Below, piece after piece: positions 56,119 through 64,000 of a stretch of DNA of 64,000 nucleotides. This DNA comes from Halothiobacillus diazotrophicus (GTDB lineage: Bacteria > Pseudomonadota > Gammaproteobacteria > Halothiobacillales > Halothiobacillaceae): contig NZ_CP016027.1 of the NCBI RefSeq assembly GCF_001663815.1, positions 1,240,001 to 1,304,000 on the forward strand, written 5' to 3'. Within the stretch, counting starts at the first letter, position 1, and each line of letters opens with the position of its first letter. The notes beneath the pieces are model-generated. The model saw only the letters and a list, made by a program, of their open reading frames with translations, had not been told where the DNA came from and did no database searches. The translations under genes and the position numbers were made by a program.

Positions 56119-57082
56119 CTGCCTCGTTACGCCGATCATGAAGGCCCCGCTGCCTGCCATCCCCTTCACGCAATGGCAGGCGACGTTCCGGGATGTGTTC
56201 GAGCAACGCCTGATCGAGGCACTCGACGCGCGTCTGGCCGACATGCCACCCCGCCTGAGCGACGCCGTCCGCTATGCCGTCCTCGATGGGGGCAAGCGAT
56301 TAAGACCCATGCTGGTCATGCTGGGCTACGCACTGACCGCCAACCCGGACATATCGGGCGCTCTGCCCGATCCGACAGACGAGGCGTTCACAGCGGTTTG
56401 GCCGGCAGCCATCGCCATCGAATTGATCCATGGCTATTCCTTGGTCCATGACGACCTGCCCGCCATGGACGATGATGACCTGCGCCGGGGAAAACCCACC
56501 GTGCACCGCGCCTTCGACGAAGCAACCGCGATTCTTGCCGGCGACGTCCTGCAGACCTTGGCCTTCGATCTCCTGCTCCAGGAGATACCGGATCATCCCG
56601 TGGCCGCCTCGGTCCAGCTGGCCTGGACGCGTCTGCTGGCCAGGGGGTCCGTAGACATGGTGAGCGGACAGCAACTCGACCTGAACCCGTCGACGACGCC
56701 AAGCGAACAGGAACTTGGTCACATGCACGGTCTGAAGACCGGTGCCCTGCTCCGCAGCGCCCTGCTGATGGGTGCCGCCGCGGGCCGGTCTGATATAACG
56801 GTTCACGCGTCACTGGAAGCATTTATCGCCCCCCTGGGTCTCGCCTTCCAGATCCAGGACGACATCCTGGACGAGACGGGCACTGTTGCGCAGTTGGGCA
56901 AGACGCCGGGCAAGGACGCCGCTCAGGCCAAATCGTCCTACGTCACCGTTCTCGGACTCGAGCGCGCCCGTCAACGCCTGACGGAGACCATTGATGTCGC
57001 GCTTGCCGCGCTGGTCCCCTTGGGTAATGCCGCAGACCCGCTGCGCGCCTGCGCTCATTTCGTGCTGACACGGAATCACTGA
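56111..57082 (+). CDS. ispA: Farnesyl diphosphate synthase
   Basis: Adds isopentenyl units to give farnesyl diphosphate, precursor of undecaprenyl phosphate and quinones. 323 residues from ATG 56111, which lies inside the xseB end. First aspartate-rich motif LVHDDLPAMDDDDLRRG (about 105-121), second motif FQIQDDILDETG (about 250). GGKRLRPML and the GQQLDL region are typical. It is four bases upstream of dxs. Confidence 0.94.
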   Translation: MSDCLVTPIMKAPLPAIPFTQWQATFRDVFEQRLIEALDARLADMPPRLSDAVRYAVLDGGKRLRPMLVMLGYALTANPDISGALPDPTDEAFTAVWPAAIAIELIHGYSLVHDDLPAMDDDDLRRGKPTVHRAFDEATAILAGDVLQTLAFDLLLQEIPDHPVAASVQLAWTRLLARGSVDMVSGQQLDLNPSTTPSEQELGHMHGLKTGALLRSALLMGAAAGRSDITVHASLEAFIAPLGLAFQIQDDILDETGTVAQLGKTPGKDAAQAKSSYVTVLGLERARQRLTETIDVALAALVPLGNAADPLRACAHFVLTRNH

Positions 57083-57085
57083 CTG

Positions 57086-59014
57086 ATGTCGCCTCGGATT
57101 CCCGACTCGACCGACGCCGATCTGCTCAGCCTGATCGAACTTCCTGCCGATCTGCGGCGCCTGCCGAAGCGCCAACTTGCCCAGCTGGCCAACGAATTGC
57201 GCACGCAACTCATTGAGAGTGTGGCTAAGACGGGGGGACATCTCGCCGCCAATCTGGGCGTGATCGAGCTGACGATCGCCCTGCACTACGTCTTCGACAC
57301 CCCGAACGACCGTCTGATCTGGGATGTCGGTCACCAGGCCTATGGCCACAAGATGCTGACCGGACGCCGGGCCGCCATGACCCGTCTGCGCATGCGCGAT
57401 GGCCCGTCCGGATTCACCCGCCGCAGCGAGAGCGCCTTCGATGCCTTCGGCGCCGGTCATTCGAGCACTTCGATCAGTGCGGCGCTCGGCATGGCCGTCG
57501 CAGCCGGACTACAACACGAATCCCGGCGATCCGTCGCCATCATCGGCGATGGGGCGCTGACGGCAGGACAGGCCTTCGAGGCGCTCAATCACGCGGGCGA
57601 ACTGCAGAGCGATCTTCTGGTCGTGCTGAACGACAACGAAATGAGCATCTCGCGCAACGTCGGCGCGCTGACCGAACACCTCACGCGCCTGCGCAGCAAT
57701 CCGATGATCAACAAGTTGCGTCAGGGCGGGCACACGCTCCTTGCCCATGGCGGACCGTTGGGCGAGTTGCTGAACACGACCCGGGTCGGACTGCGTGATG
57801 GCGTCAAGCACCTGCTGGGCGTTACCAGCCTGTTCGAGGAACTCGGTTTCCAGTATTTCGGCCCGATCGACGGTCACGACCTGGGAACCCTCGTCGATAC
57901 CCTGCAGAACCTGCGCGAACAGACCGGGCCGAGACTCCTGCACGTGGTCACGCAAAAAGGTCGCGGGTTCAACGCCGCCGAACGCGATCCGGTCCGCTAC
58001 CACGGCGTCGGCCGATTCGATCCGAAGATCGAGCCACAGCCCGCCGCTTCCGGCCCGTCCGCCAAGACCTGGACGAACGCGTTCAGCCAGTGGCTGGCCG
58101 ATCAGGACGACAACGAAAAACTCGTGGTCATTACACCCGCCATGATCGAGGGGTCGGGACTTGCCGAATTCGGCCGACGCCATCCCGATCGCTGTTTCGA
58201 CGTCGGCATCGCCGAACAGCACGCCGTCACCTTTGCCGGCGGACTTGCCGCCGAGGGATTGCGCCCCCTTGTCGCCATCTACTCGACCTTTCTGCAACGC
58301 GCCTGGGATCAGGTGATTCACGACATTGCCCTGCAGAACCTGCCGGTTCTGTTCGCCGTTGACCGAGCCGGCCTCGTCGGCCCGGACGGCGCCACCCATG
58401 CCGGCAGCTTCGATCTGGCCTTCGGCCAGGCCATTCCCAATCTGATGCTGGCGGTACCCGCCGACGAACGGGAACTGCGCACGGCGCTCGATCTCGGCAC
58501 CGAGCTCGATGCCCCGGTACTGGTTCGCTATCCTCGCGGCGATTGCCCCGCCGATCTGGGTGGAGAACCGCCAACCACCCCCTTCGGTCTACGCGTCCGA
58601 CGCGCCGCAGAGACCCCTGCCGACAGCCTGCTCGTCGTCGCCCTGGGTACGAAGGTGGCCACGGCGTTGAACGCCAGCGAGAACCTCCCCGTGACCATGG
58701 TCGATCTGCGCTGGGCAAAACCGATCGACTGGGCGGCCCTGGCGCCACTGATCGAGAACCATGCCGGCTGGATGATCGTCGAGGAAGGCAGCAAGCTCGG
58801 CGGCATCGGTGCCACGCTCATCGCCACGGCGACCGAACGGGGCCTGTTCAAACCGGTTATGCATCTGGCACTGCCGGATGTCTTCATCGAGCACGGCACA
58901 CGCAACGAATGTCTTGCAGATGGCGGACTTGACGTCGGTAGTCTAAACAGTAGGATGTGCGATTTTTTACGGCGGATTCTTCCTGCCCGTCAACCGTGTA
59001 ACGCCACCCCATGA
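57086..59014 (+). CDS. dxs: 1-deoxy-D-xylulose-5-phosphate synthase
   Basis: First step of the MEP isoprenoid pathway: condenses pyruvate and glyceraldehyde 3-phosphate with thiamine diphosphate. 642 residues. Cofactor and transketolase-type motifs: GHQAYGHKMLTGRR, GAGHSSTSISAALGMA, the metal motif in IIGDGALTAGQAFEALNHAG with the following NDN, and the C-terminal transketolase domain with VGIAEQHAVTFAGGLAAEGL. It follows ispA by three bases and overlaps queD (ATGA). Confidence 0.97.
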   Translation: MSPRIPDSTDADLLSLIELPADLRRLPKRQLAQLANELRTQLIESVAKTGGHLAANLGVIELTIALHYVFDTPNDRLIWDVGHQAYGHKMLTGRRAAMTRLRMRDGPSGFTRRSESAFDAFGAGHSSTSISAALGMAVAAGLQHESRRSVAIIGDGALTAGQAFEALNHAGELQSDLLVVLNDNEMSISRNVGALTEHLTRLRSNPMINKLRQGGHTLLAHGGPLGELLNTTRVGLRDGVKHLLGVTSLFEELGFQYFGPIDGHDLGTLVDTLQNLREQTGPRLLHVVTQKGRGFNAAERDPVRYHGVGRFDPKIEPQPAASGPSAKTWTNAFSQWLADQDDNEKLVVITPAMIEGSGLAEFGRRHPDRCFDVGIAEQHAVTFAGGLAAEGLRPLVAIYSTFLQRAWDQVIHDIALQNLPVLFAVDRAGLVGPDGATHAGSFDLAFGQAIPNLMLAVPADERELRTALDLGTELDAPVLVRYPRGDCPADLGGEPPTTPFGLRVRRAAETPADSLLVVALGTKVATALNASENLPVTMVDLRWAKPIDWAALAPLIENHAGWMIVEEGSKLGGIGATLIATATERGLFKPVMHLALPDVFIEHGTRNECLADGGLDVGSLNSRMCDFLRRILPARQPCNATP

Positions 59015-59424
59015 ACATGAACGATTCCGCCGCCCTTCCGATACCCGCCAACGCTCAATTTACCCTGACCGTCGAAGTGGAGTTCGCCGCCGCCCATCAC
59101 CTGCGCGGCTACGAGGGCAACTGCGCCCGCCTGCATGGGCACAACTGGAAGGTCATCGTGGAGGTGACCGGCAACAAGCTGGACAAGGTCGGCATGGTCA
59201 TGGACTTCAAGACCATGAAGAAAGCCGCACGCGCCACGGCGGAACAACTCGATCACTACTATCTGAACGAGATTCCGCCGTTCGACACGGTCAACCCGAC
59301 GGCAGAGAACATCGCCGTGTGGTTCTTCGATGAATTGAGCAGCACCCTGAACCGGCCGAATGCCCGGCTCAGCGGCATCACCATCTGGGAAAACGACCGC
59401 TCCGCCGTGACCTATCGCGCCTGA
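59011..59424 (+). CDS. queD: 6-carboxytetrahydropterin synthase (QueD/PTPS family)
   Basis: 137 residues. Zinc histidines in FAAAHHLRGYEGNCARLHGHNWKV in part (first histidine pair about 28, then LHGHNW about 43), catalytic cysteine in GNCARLHGH and the MVMDFKTMKK segment. It converts dihydroneopterin triphosphate to carboxytetrahydropterin for queuosine. It is translationally coupled to dxs and followed by folE2, whose product makes its substrate, a functional pairing. Confidence 0.93.
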   Translation: MNMNDSAALPIPANAQFTLTVEVEFAAAHHLRGYEGNCARLHGHNWKVIVEVTGNKLDKVGMVMDFKTMKKAARATAEQLDHYYLNEIPPFDTVNPTAENIAVWFFDELSSTLNRPNARLSGITIWENDRSAVTYRA

Positions 59425-59459
59425 ACCTTCCCTTAGCGCCCCTAGTCCAGGAACCTGCC

Positions 59460-60248
59460 ATGACGCTTTCAGCCATGCCCGATGTGCAATCCGCCTTCGA
59501 TCCCCGCAACATCGCGATCGATCAGGTGGGCATCAAGGCCATCAAACACCCCTTGACCCTGACTGATGGAACCCACCAGCAGCATACGATCGCCGAATGC
59601 GAACTGACCGTCGGACTGCCCGCCGACAAGAAAGGCACGCACATGTCCCGCTTCGTGGCCCTGCTGAACGCCGAACCGCTGCAGCTGTCCCTGGCAAATC
59701 TTCCGGACTGGACCCGCCGGATGGCGAAACTGCTGGATGCCCATCAGGCCCAGGCGCGCTTCACCATGCCCTTCTTCCTCGAGAAAACCGCCCCGGTGAG
59801 CGGCCAGAAGGCGCTAATGGACTACGAACTCACCCTGAGCGGCCACCTGCAGGCCGATGACAGCGCCGAAACGCACCTGCAGCTCGTGGTTCCCGTCACC
59901 AGCCTCTGCCCCTGCTCCAAGGAAATCTCCGCCTACGGTGCCCATAACCAGCGCTCGCACATCACCGTCACCGCGCGAGTCGCCAACCCCGACCTGTCGC
60001 TGGCCGACCTGATCCGCCGCATCGAAGACCAGGGTTCCTGCGCACTCTGGGGTTTGCTCAAGCGAACGGACGAGAAATTCATCACCGAACATGCCTTCGA
60101 CAACCCGAAATTCGTCGAGGACATGATCCGTGACGTCGCAGGCACACTCGCCGACTATCCGGGGCTGTCGGGCTTCCGCGTCACGGTGGAAAACTTCGAA
60201 TCCATCCACAATCACTCGGCCTGGGCGGTGATCGACCGGATGGGCTAA
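59460..60248 (+). CDS. folE2: GTP cyclohydrolase FolE2 (type IB)
   Basis: Opens GTP to dihydroneopterin triphosphate, feeding both folate and queuosine synthesis. 262 residues with the FolE2 hallmark TSLCPCSKEISAYGAHNQRSH (cysteine ligand and histidines, quoted in parts: SLCPCSKEIS, GAHNQRSH) and conserved KGTHMSRF near residue 60. FolE2 can use metals other than zinc, and in some bacteria it replaces FolE1 under zinc limitation. Thirty-five bases separate it from queD. It is convergent with tatD, overlapping by four bases. Confidence 0.94.
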   Translation: MTLSAMPDVQSAFDPRNIAIDQVGIKAIKHPLTLTDGTHQQHTIAECELTVGLPADKKGTHMSRFVALLNAEPLQLSLANLPDWTRRMAKLLDAHQAQARFTMPFFLEKTAPVSGQKALMDYELTLSGHLQADDSAETHLQLVVPVTSLCPCSKEISAYGAHNQRSHITVTARVANPDLSLADLIRRIEDQGSCALWGLLKRTDEKFITEHAFDNPKFVEDMIRDVAGTLADYPGLSGFRVTVENFESIHNHSAWAVIDRMG

Positions 60249-61075
60249 TCGCCCGACGACTCCCGCATATCCCGCGGACCGGGCACCAGCCAGTCCGTGC
60301 CGAACAGTGTCAGGGTGTTCCGATACATCTGGTCGGCCAACACGACCTCGTCCTCTGCGCGAATCGACGCCAGCACGGCCAGAACCTCGCGGATATAGGC
60401 CGGTTCATTGCGTTCGCCCCGATGGGCATGGCCCGGCTGGTTCGGTGCGTCCGTCTCGATGACAAGCGAAGACAATGGCAGACCGGCCACCATCTGACGC
60501 ATCCGTGTCGCCCGAGGGTGCGTGATTGCGCCGCCCACACCCAGAGAGAACCCCCGTTCGACGAATTGCCGCGCCTGCTGGGCCGAACCCACGAAGCCGT
60601 GCACCACGCCCCGCAGCCCCGGCCGCAGCCGGATGGCCTTCAGCAACAGGTCGGCGGATTTGCGCTCGTGGAGGATGACCGGCAGATTCCGTTCCCGCGC
60701 GCGATCGAGCTGACCGTCGAAGAGTCGATGCTGTACCCCGGGATCCGGCATATCCGGGCCGAAATCCAAGCCGATTTCGCCAATGGCCACGGTCGACGAG
60801 GCGTGGCTCGCCAACCAGCGATCCAATGCCGCCAAGCCGGTAAGGGCATCGATTCGATCGGCCCACCAGGGATGAATGCCGAAGGCCAGCCCCACCGACA
60901 CACCACCTGCGCGAATCCGTTCGGCCGTGACACATTGCTGCACCCAGCGATCCGGCGCTACGCCAACACCCAGGATCCCCGTCACACCAACCGCCTGCAT
61001 GCGCGCGATCAGGCCGGCCCAGTCGTCGGCGAACACCGGCTCTTCAAGGTGACAATGGGAATCAACTATGCGCAT
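60245..61075 (-). CDS. TatD-family metal-dependent hydrolase
   Basis: About 276 residues from ATG 61075, giving the canonical start MRIVDSHCHLEE with the first HxH metal pair. Other metal ligands: glutamate in AIGEIGLDFG (about 95), histidine in PVILHERKS (about 130), histidine in GVVHGFVGS (about 155) and aspartate in VIETDAPNQPG (about 205). TatD proteins are Mg2+-dependent DNases, also implicated in D-aminoacyl-tRNA or RNA processing. It stands alone on the minus strand. Confidence 0.9.
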   Translation of the reverse strand: MRIVDSHCHLEEPVFADDWAGLIARMQAVGVTGILGVGVAPDRWVQQCVTAERIRAGGVSVGLAFGIHPWWADRIDALTGLAALDRWLASHASSTVAIGEIGLDFGPDMPDPGVQHRLFDGQLDRARERNLPVILHERKSADLLLKAIRLRPGLRGVVHGFVGSAQQARQFVERGFSLGVGGAITHPRATRMRQMVAGLPLSSLVIETDAPNQPGHAHRGERNEPAYIREVLAVLASIRAEDEVVLADQMYRNTLTLFGTDWLVPGPRDMRESSGD

Positions 61076-61191
61076 AATCGGTCTCGATAGAGTTCGGGTT
61101 GATCGCACCGCGATGTCAGCCACCCAGCCGCACCGCGCATGCAACCGGCTAGCCGGGGCAATTCGCCGGTGCCGCTCAGGCTAACAGCCCC

Positions 61192-61218
61192 TCAAGGAAT
61201 CGTCAGATCTGCCGATAA
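61192..61218 (+). promoter_or_regulatory. Sigma-28 (FliA) promoter of the motA-motB genes
   Basis: TCAA (61192-61195), 15-bp spacer and a perfect GCCGATAA (61211-61218). The predicted start lies about 40 bp before the TTG start of the motA-like gene. Confidence 0.85.
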
Positions 61219-61265
61219 GCAATAGCGCAGACCTTGCCACGAAAATCCTGGAAAAAGGAGTCTTT

Positions 61266-62099
61266 TTGAACCTCACGACCCTGATTGGCATCCTGAGCGG
61301 CTTTGGCATCGTGGTCGGTGCCATCTTCCTGTCCTCGAACAATGTCGCCGATTACTTCAATCTGCCGAGCCTCTTTCTCGTGCTCGGCGGCACCATTGCC
61401 GCGACCCTGATCAGCTACCCGCTGAACGAGGTGCTTCGGGTCTTCCGCATTTTCGCCATCGTACTGCGCAACGAACGACTGTATGCCGAACGGGACATCG
61501 CCGAACTCGTCGAAGTCGCCAAGCTCAAGTTCCAGGGCGAGATCAACCGAGCCGACGAAAAGCTGAGCCGCATCAAGAATCCCTTCCTGCGTACCGGCAC
61601 GCAGATGGTCCTTGACGGTGCATCCAACGACGACATCCTGACGCTGCTCCAGTGGCGAATTGGCCGCATGCGTGCCCAGGAACGCGCCGAAGCGCAGATA
61701 TTCCGCACCATGGCGACTTTCGCACCCGCCTTCGGCATGCTGGGCACGCTCCTCGGTCTGATCAACATGCTGCACGCCATGGACGCCGCCCACTTCGCCG
61801 CCATCGGCCAGAACATGGCGCTCGCACTCATCACAACCCTCTACGGAATCCTGCTGGCCAACATGGTCTTCAAGCCCATCGCCCTGAAGCTGGAGCGGCG
61901 AACCGAACAACGGGTGACCGTGATGAACATGATGGTCGAAGGCGTGATGCTGATGCAGCAACAACGTTCCCCGGCCTTCATTCGTGAAACCCTGCAATCC
62001 TTCCTGGCCCACAGCGAGGACGAATTGCGTGAAACCGCCGCGGGCGGGGCCGGCAGGAAAACCGCATCTTCCGGCAAATCCCGCATCCGCACCCGATGA
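61266..62099 (+). CDS. motA: Flagellar motor stator protein MotA/PomA family
   Basis: 277 residues with four membrane helices: about 2-22, 33-50, then after a cytoplasmic loop with LRTGTQMVLDGASNDD and the charged GRMRAQERAEAQIFRTMATF, helices about 155-180 (APAFGMLGTLLGLINML, with the conserved proline) and 188-210. The start is TTG at 61266, supported by AGGAG a few bases upstream. It overlaps motB (ATGA). It forms the ion-channel half of the stator; the coupling ion cannot be read with confidence. Confidence 0.9.
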   Translation: MNLTTLIGILSGFGIVVGAIFLSSNNVADYFNLPSLFLVLGGTIAATLISYPLNEVLRVFRIFAIVLRNERLYAERDIAELVEVAKLKFQGEINRADEKLSRIKNPFLRTGTQMVLDGASNDDILTLLQWRIGRMRAQERAEAQIFRTMATFAPAFGMLGTLLGLINMLHAMDAAHFAAIGQNMALALITTLYGILLANMVFKPIALKLERRTEQRVTVMNMMVEGVMLMQQQRSPAFIRETLQSFLAHSEDELRETAAGGAGRKTASSGKSRIRTR

Positions 62100-63070
62100 A
62101 TACGGCCCACGAACCCGCCCTGGAATCCAGCAAGGATTCGGCGGACACGGAACTGACCCGCCAGCAGATCCAGGCCGAAATCACCCTGGCGAACCAGAAC
62201 GCCACGTTTACGCGCCCCTGGCACGAAGGCTGGGAGGCGGATGTCCAGATCATTGAGGACGATCAATCCTATTGGTTGCTGACCATGGTCGATCTGATGA
62301 CCCTGTTGCTCACGCTGTTCGTCCTGCTCGCAGCCTATGCCTATCAAAGCAAGGACGTTACAGCCACCGTACCCAGCAGCAGCGGCAGTGCCGTCGAAGC
62401 CCAGGCCAAGGTCGACCGGACGCCAACACCGCAAACCGGGCCCATGCCAACGACGGCGACGTCCCCCGGGGAAACACCGACACAGGGCAACATTCCCCAG
62501 TCGGGCAACGCACTGATCGGCAAGGCCGGCACCAGTGCGCTCGAAGCGACACCGCACCCGCCCACCGAAACCCATCCGGGCGAATCGCCGCTCAGTCCGT
62601 CGGACGCCGACCAGCAGGCCCAACAGCTGTTCTCCGGACTCGGCGAGGATGTGGACGTTTCCGTGGTCAAGGGTCGGGTGAATCTGCGGGTCAAGGACAA
62701 TATCCTGTTCTCCTCGGGGGATGCCACGCTTTCCCCATCCGGGCAATCGCTGATCGACCGACTGGCCGATCGGCTCAAATCCGGCAGCTACCCCATATCC
62801 GTTCAGGGCCACACGGATGATCGCCCTATCCATACGACACAATATCCGTCCAACTGGGAACTTTCCGCCGCCCGAGCCGCTTCAGTGGTACAACAGCTGA
62901 TCGCCCAAGGCGTTCAGCCGGACCGACTCAGCGCCGTGGGTTACGCAGATACGCGTCCCATCGCGTCGAACACCACCCCCGCCGGACGCGCCGAAAACCG
63001 TCGGGTCGATCTGGAACTGCAACTCCCTGCCCCGACAGCCCCCACCCGTCCCCCAGCAGGCACGCCATGA
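62096..63070 (+). CDS. motB: Flagellar motor stator protein MotB family with long N-terminal and linker regions
   Basis: 324 residues. A polar N-terminal cytoplasmic segment of about 56 residues precedes the single membrane helix (WLLTMVDLMTLLLTLFVLLA), whose aspartate is the expected ion-binding residue. A long proline-, threonine- and glycine-rich linker (about 83-170) leads to an OmpA-type peptidoglycan-binding domain (about 190-310) with FSSGDATLSPSGQSLIDRLA, QGHTDDRPIHT and NRRVDLEL. The N-terminal tail and linker are longer than in typical MotB. It is coupled to motA and to a HIT gene. Confidence 0.9.
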   Translation: MNTAHEPALESSKDSADTELTRQQIQAEITLANQNATFTRPWHEGWEADVQIIEDDQSYWLLTMVDLMTLLLTLFVLLAAYAYQSKDVTATVPSSSGSAVEAQAKVDRTPTPQTGPMPTTATSPGETPTQGNIPQSGNALIGKAGTSALEATPHPPTETHPGESPLSPSDADQQAQQLFSGLGEDVDVSVVKGRVNLRVKDNILFSSGDATLSPSGQSLIDRLADRLKSGSYPISVQGHTDDRPIHTTQYPSNWELSAARAASVVQQLIAQGVQPDRLSAVGYADTRPIASNTTPAGRAENRRVDLELQLPAPTAPTRPPAGTP

Positions 63071-63522
63071 GCCAATCAAAAACGACCGAGGCAAGCGCCC
63101 ACTGGCGCCTTCACCCCCAACTGCTTTCCGACAGCATTCCCATCTGCCAACTTCCCGTGTGCAGCGTGCGTCTGCTCGACGATCAGCGTTACCCCTGGGT
63201 CCTGTTGATTCCGCGGATTCCGGATCTCGGTCAATGGCTGGACGTCCCGCTGGAGACGCAGCATCTCGTACTGGAAGAAATACACCAGGTCAGTCAGGTT
63301 CTGCAGAAACTTTATGCCCCGGATCGGATCAATCTGGCCACCATCGGCAACCGCGTGGAACAACTGCACATTCATTGCATCGCCCGTCACCAGCACGATG
63401 CCACCTGGCCGGACGTGGTCTGGGGACGGGGACAGCGCGAAGCCTACAAACCCCTGCAACGTCTGGCACGCGCCAACGCAATCGGCGCTGGACTCAAATC
63501 GCTGTCTCAGCCAAACTCTTGA
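63067..63522 (+). CDS. HIT-domain nucleotide-binding protein
   Basis: 151 residues. The histidine triad reads LHIHCIARHQHDATWP, a variant of HxHxHxx, preceded by NLATIGNRVEQ. HIT proteins hydrolyse or transfer nucleotides; this short diadenosine-tetraphosphate-hydrolase-like class is common in proteobacteria. It is translationally coupled to motB (ATGA), so it may be transcribed from the sigma-28 promoter with the stator genes, without a known functional tie. Confidence 0.88.
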   Translation: MSQSKTTEASAHWRLHPQLLSDSIPICQLPVCSVRLLDDQRYPWVLLIPRIPDLGQWLDVPLETQHLVLEEIHQVSQVLQKLYAPDRINLATIGNRVEQLHIHCIARHQHDATWPDVVWGRGQREAYKPLQRLARANAIGAGLKSLSQPNS

Positions 63523-63606
63523 CCATCGTCAGTGGGGCTTGTCTGGATTGAACACGCCCGGTCGCAAACATAATGGATCTCAAACTTGCCATAAGGATGT
63601 CGGGTT

Positions 63607-64000
63607 ATGCGAAGTCTTCCTCTCTCCATCCAGTTCTTGCTGTTTCTCGGCCTGCAGATTGCCCTGAGCGTCGGTCTCGTCTTCTATCTCAACACCCTGG
63701 CCGACAGCAATTACCAGACCTTTCAGCGCGCCAGCGCAGGTTTCGTGGAATCCAGCAAAACCATCGAGTCCCTGCGTAAGGCATTCGCGCAGACCAGCGC
63801 CGACATCGAGCAGGTCGTCGCCTCATTACGACCGGGTGAACGCATCGATGTCCGGGCACAGGTCGTGAGCCTGCAACAACTGGCCGCCGCGGTGCGCACC
63901 GATGTCGCCCTCGACAATCTGCGCAGCAGCGCCTATGGCCAGATCAAGCAACTCTCGGACAGCATCGATCATCAGGCACAACTGCTGATCGAAGCGGCAG
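63607..64000 (+). CDS. Membrane receptor or chemoreceptor, N-terminal part only
   Basis: From ATG 63607 (AAGGA about nine bases upstream) the frame is open to the window end, about 131 residues. It begins with a membrane helix (LSIQFLLFLGLQIALSVGLVF in parts, about residues 5-29), followed by a periplasmic helical region rich in glutamine and alanine (TFQRASAGFVESSKTIESLR). This is the usual N-terminus of a methyl-accepting chemotaxis protein or membrane kinase. It follows the sigma-28-driven motA-motB-HIT genes, which favours a chemoreceptor. The output domain lies outside the window. Confidence 0.65.
   Translation, partial: MRSLPLSIQFLLFLGLQIALSVGLVFYLNTLADSNYQTFQRASAGFVESSKTIESLRKAFAQTSADIEQVVASLRPGERIDVRAQVVSLQQLAAAVRTDVALDNLRSSAYGQIKQLSDSIDHQAQLLIEAA

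Noticed and set aside
61266-63070. Idea that the motA-motB pair is a Zorya-type defence motor (zorA-zorB)
   Set aside because: The MotA-like protein lacks the long ZorA tail, no zorC, zorD or zorE gene follows, and a FliA promoter points to flagellar function.

Overview
The window looks like chromosome of a sulfur-oxidising gammaproteobacterium, most likely a relative of Halothiobacillus; this is an inference from gene content and high GC, not from rRNA, which is absent. The sulfur genes are soxX and soxA (10819-12177), soxB standing alone (18692-20494) and a rhodanese-tusA-dsrE-like trio (7851-8775). They sit among ordinary housekeeping genes.

Layout. 1-8775: partial sohB, a Tim44-domain membrane protein, pssA, the ilvI-ilvH-ilvC operon, a secreted DUF302-like protein and the sulfur-carrier trio. 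9085-20494: bepA, soxXA, a DedA protein overlapping a two-domain glycosyltransferase fusion, moaB, rimO and two small conserved proteins, a one-domain asparaginase homologue, and soxB. 20881-29680 is a long minus-strand run: fabD, fabG, acpP, fabF, pabB, pabC, mltG, tmk, holB. 29974-35150: a GT4 glycosyltransferase, deaD, purT, a DUF3301 protein and tRNA-Leu(CAA). 35151-36021 is a gene-free, partly AT-rich stretch before cfa.

37302-51272 is the most distinctive part. It starts with a VpsR-like sigma-54 activator, a PAS histidine kinase coupled to a FixJ-type regulator, and a diguanylate cyclase with a PhnD-like periplasmic sensor domain. A DUF2934-Hsp20-PAS mini-cluster follows. Then, on the minus strand, comes a complete six-gene functional-amyloid operon in the canonical order fapA-B-C-D-E-F (51272 down to 45508). 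It is preceded by a near-consensus sigma-54 promoter (51328-51343) and has a 15-bp perfect hairpin between fapC and fapD. The gene set suggests that amyloid biofilm formation is tied to sigma-54 and cyclic-di-GMP signalling.

51697-64000: a chemoreceptor with a sigma-28 promoter, a low-molecular-weight tyrosine phosphatase, an APC permease, the xseB-ispA-dxs-queD-folE2 run, a TatD nuclease, and a motA-motB-HIT cluster with its own sigma-28 promoter. The window ends in a truncated membrane receptor gene.

Many minus-strand and plus-strand neighbours overlap by ATGA or TGATG (tusA/dsrE-like, tmk/mltG, pabC/pabB, fixJ-like/kinase, fapA/fapB, dxs/queD, motA/motB/HIT), implying translational coupling. 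No CRISPR array, insertion sequence, rRNA or replication origin was seen.
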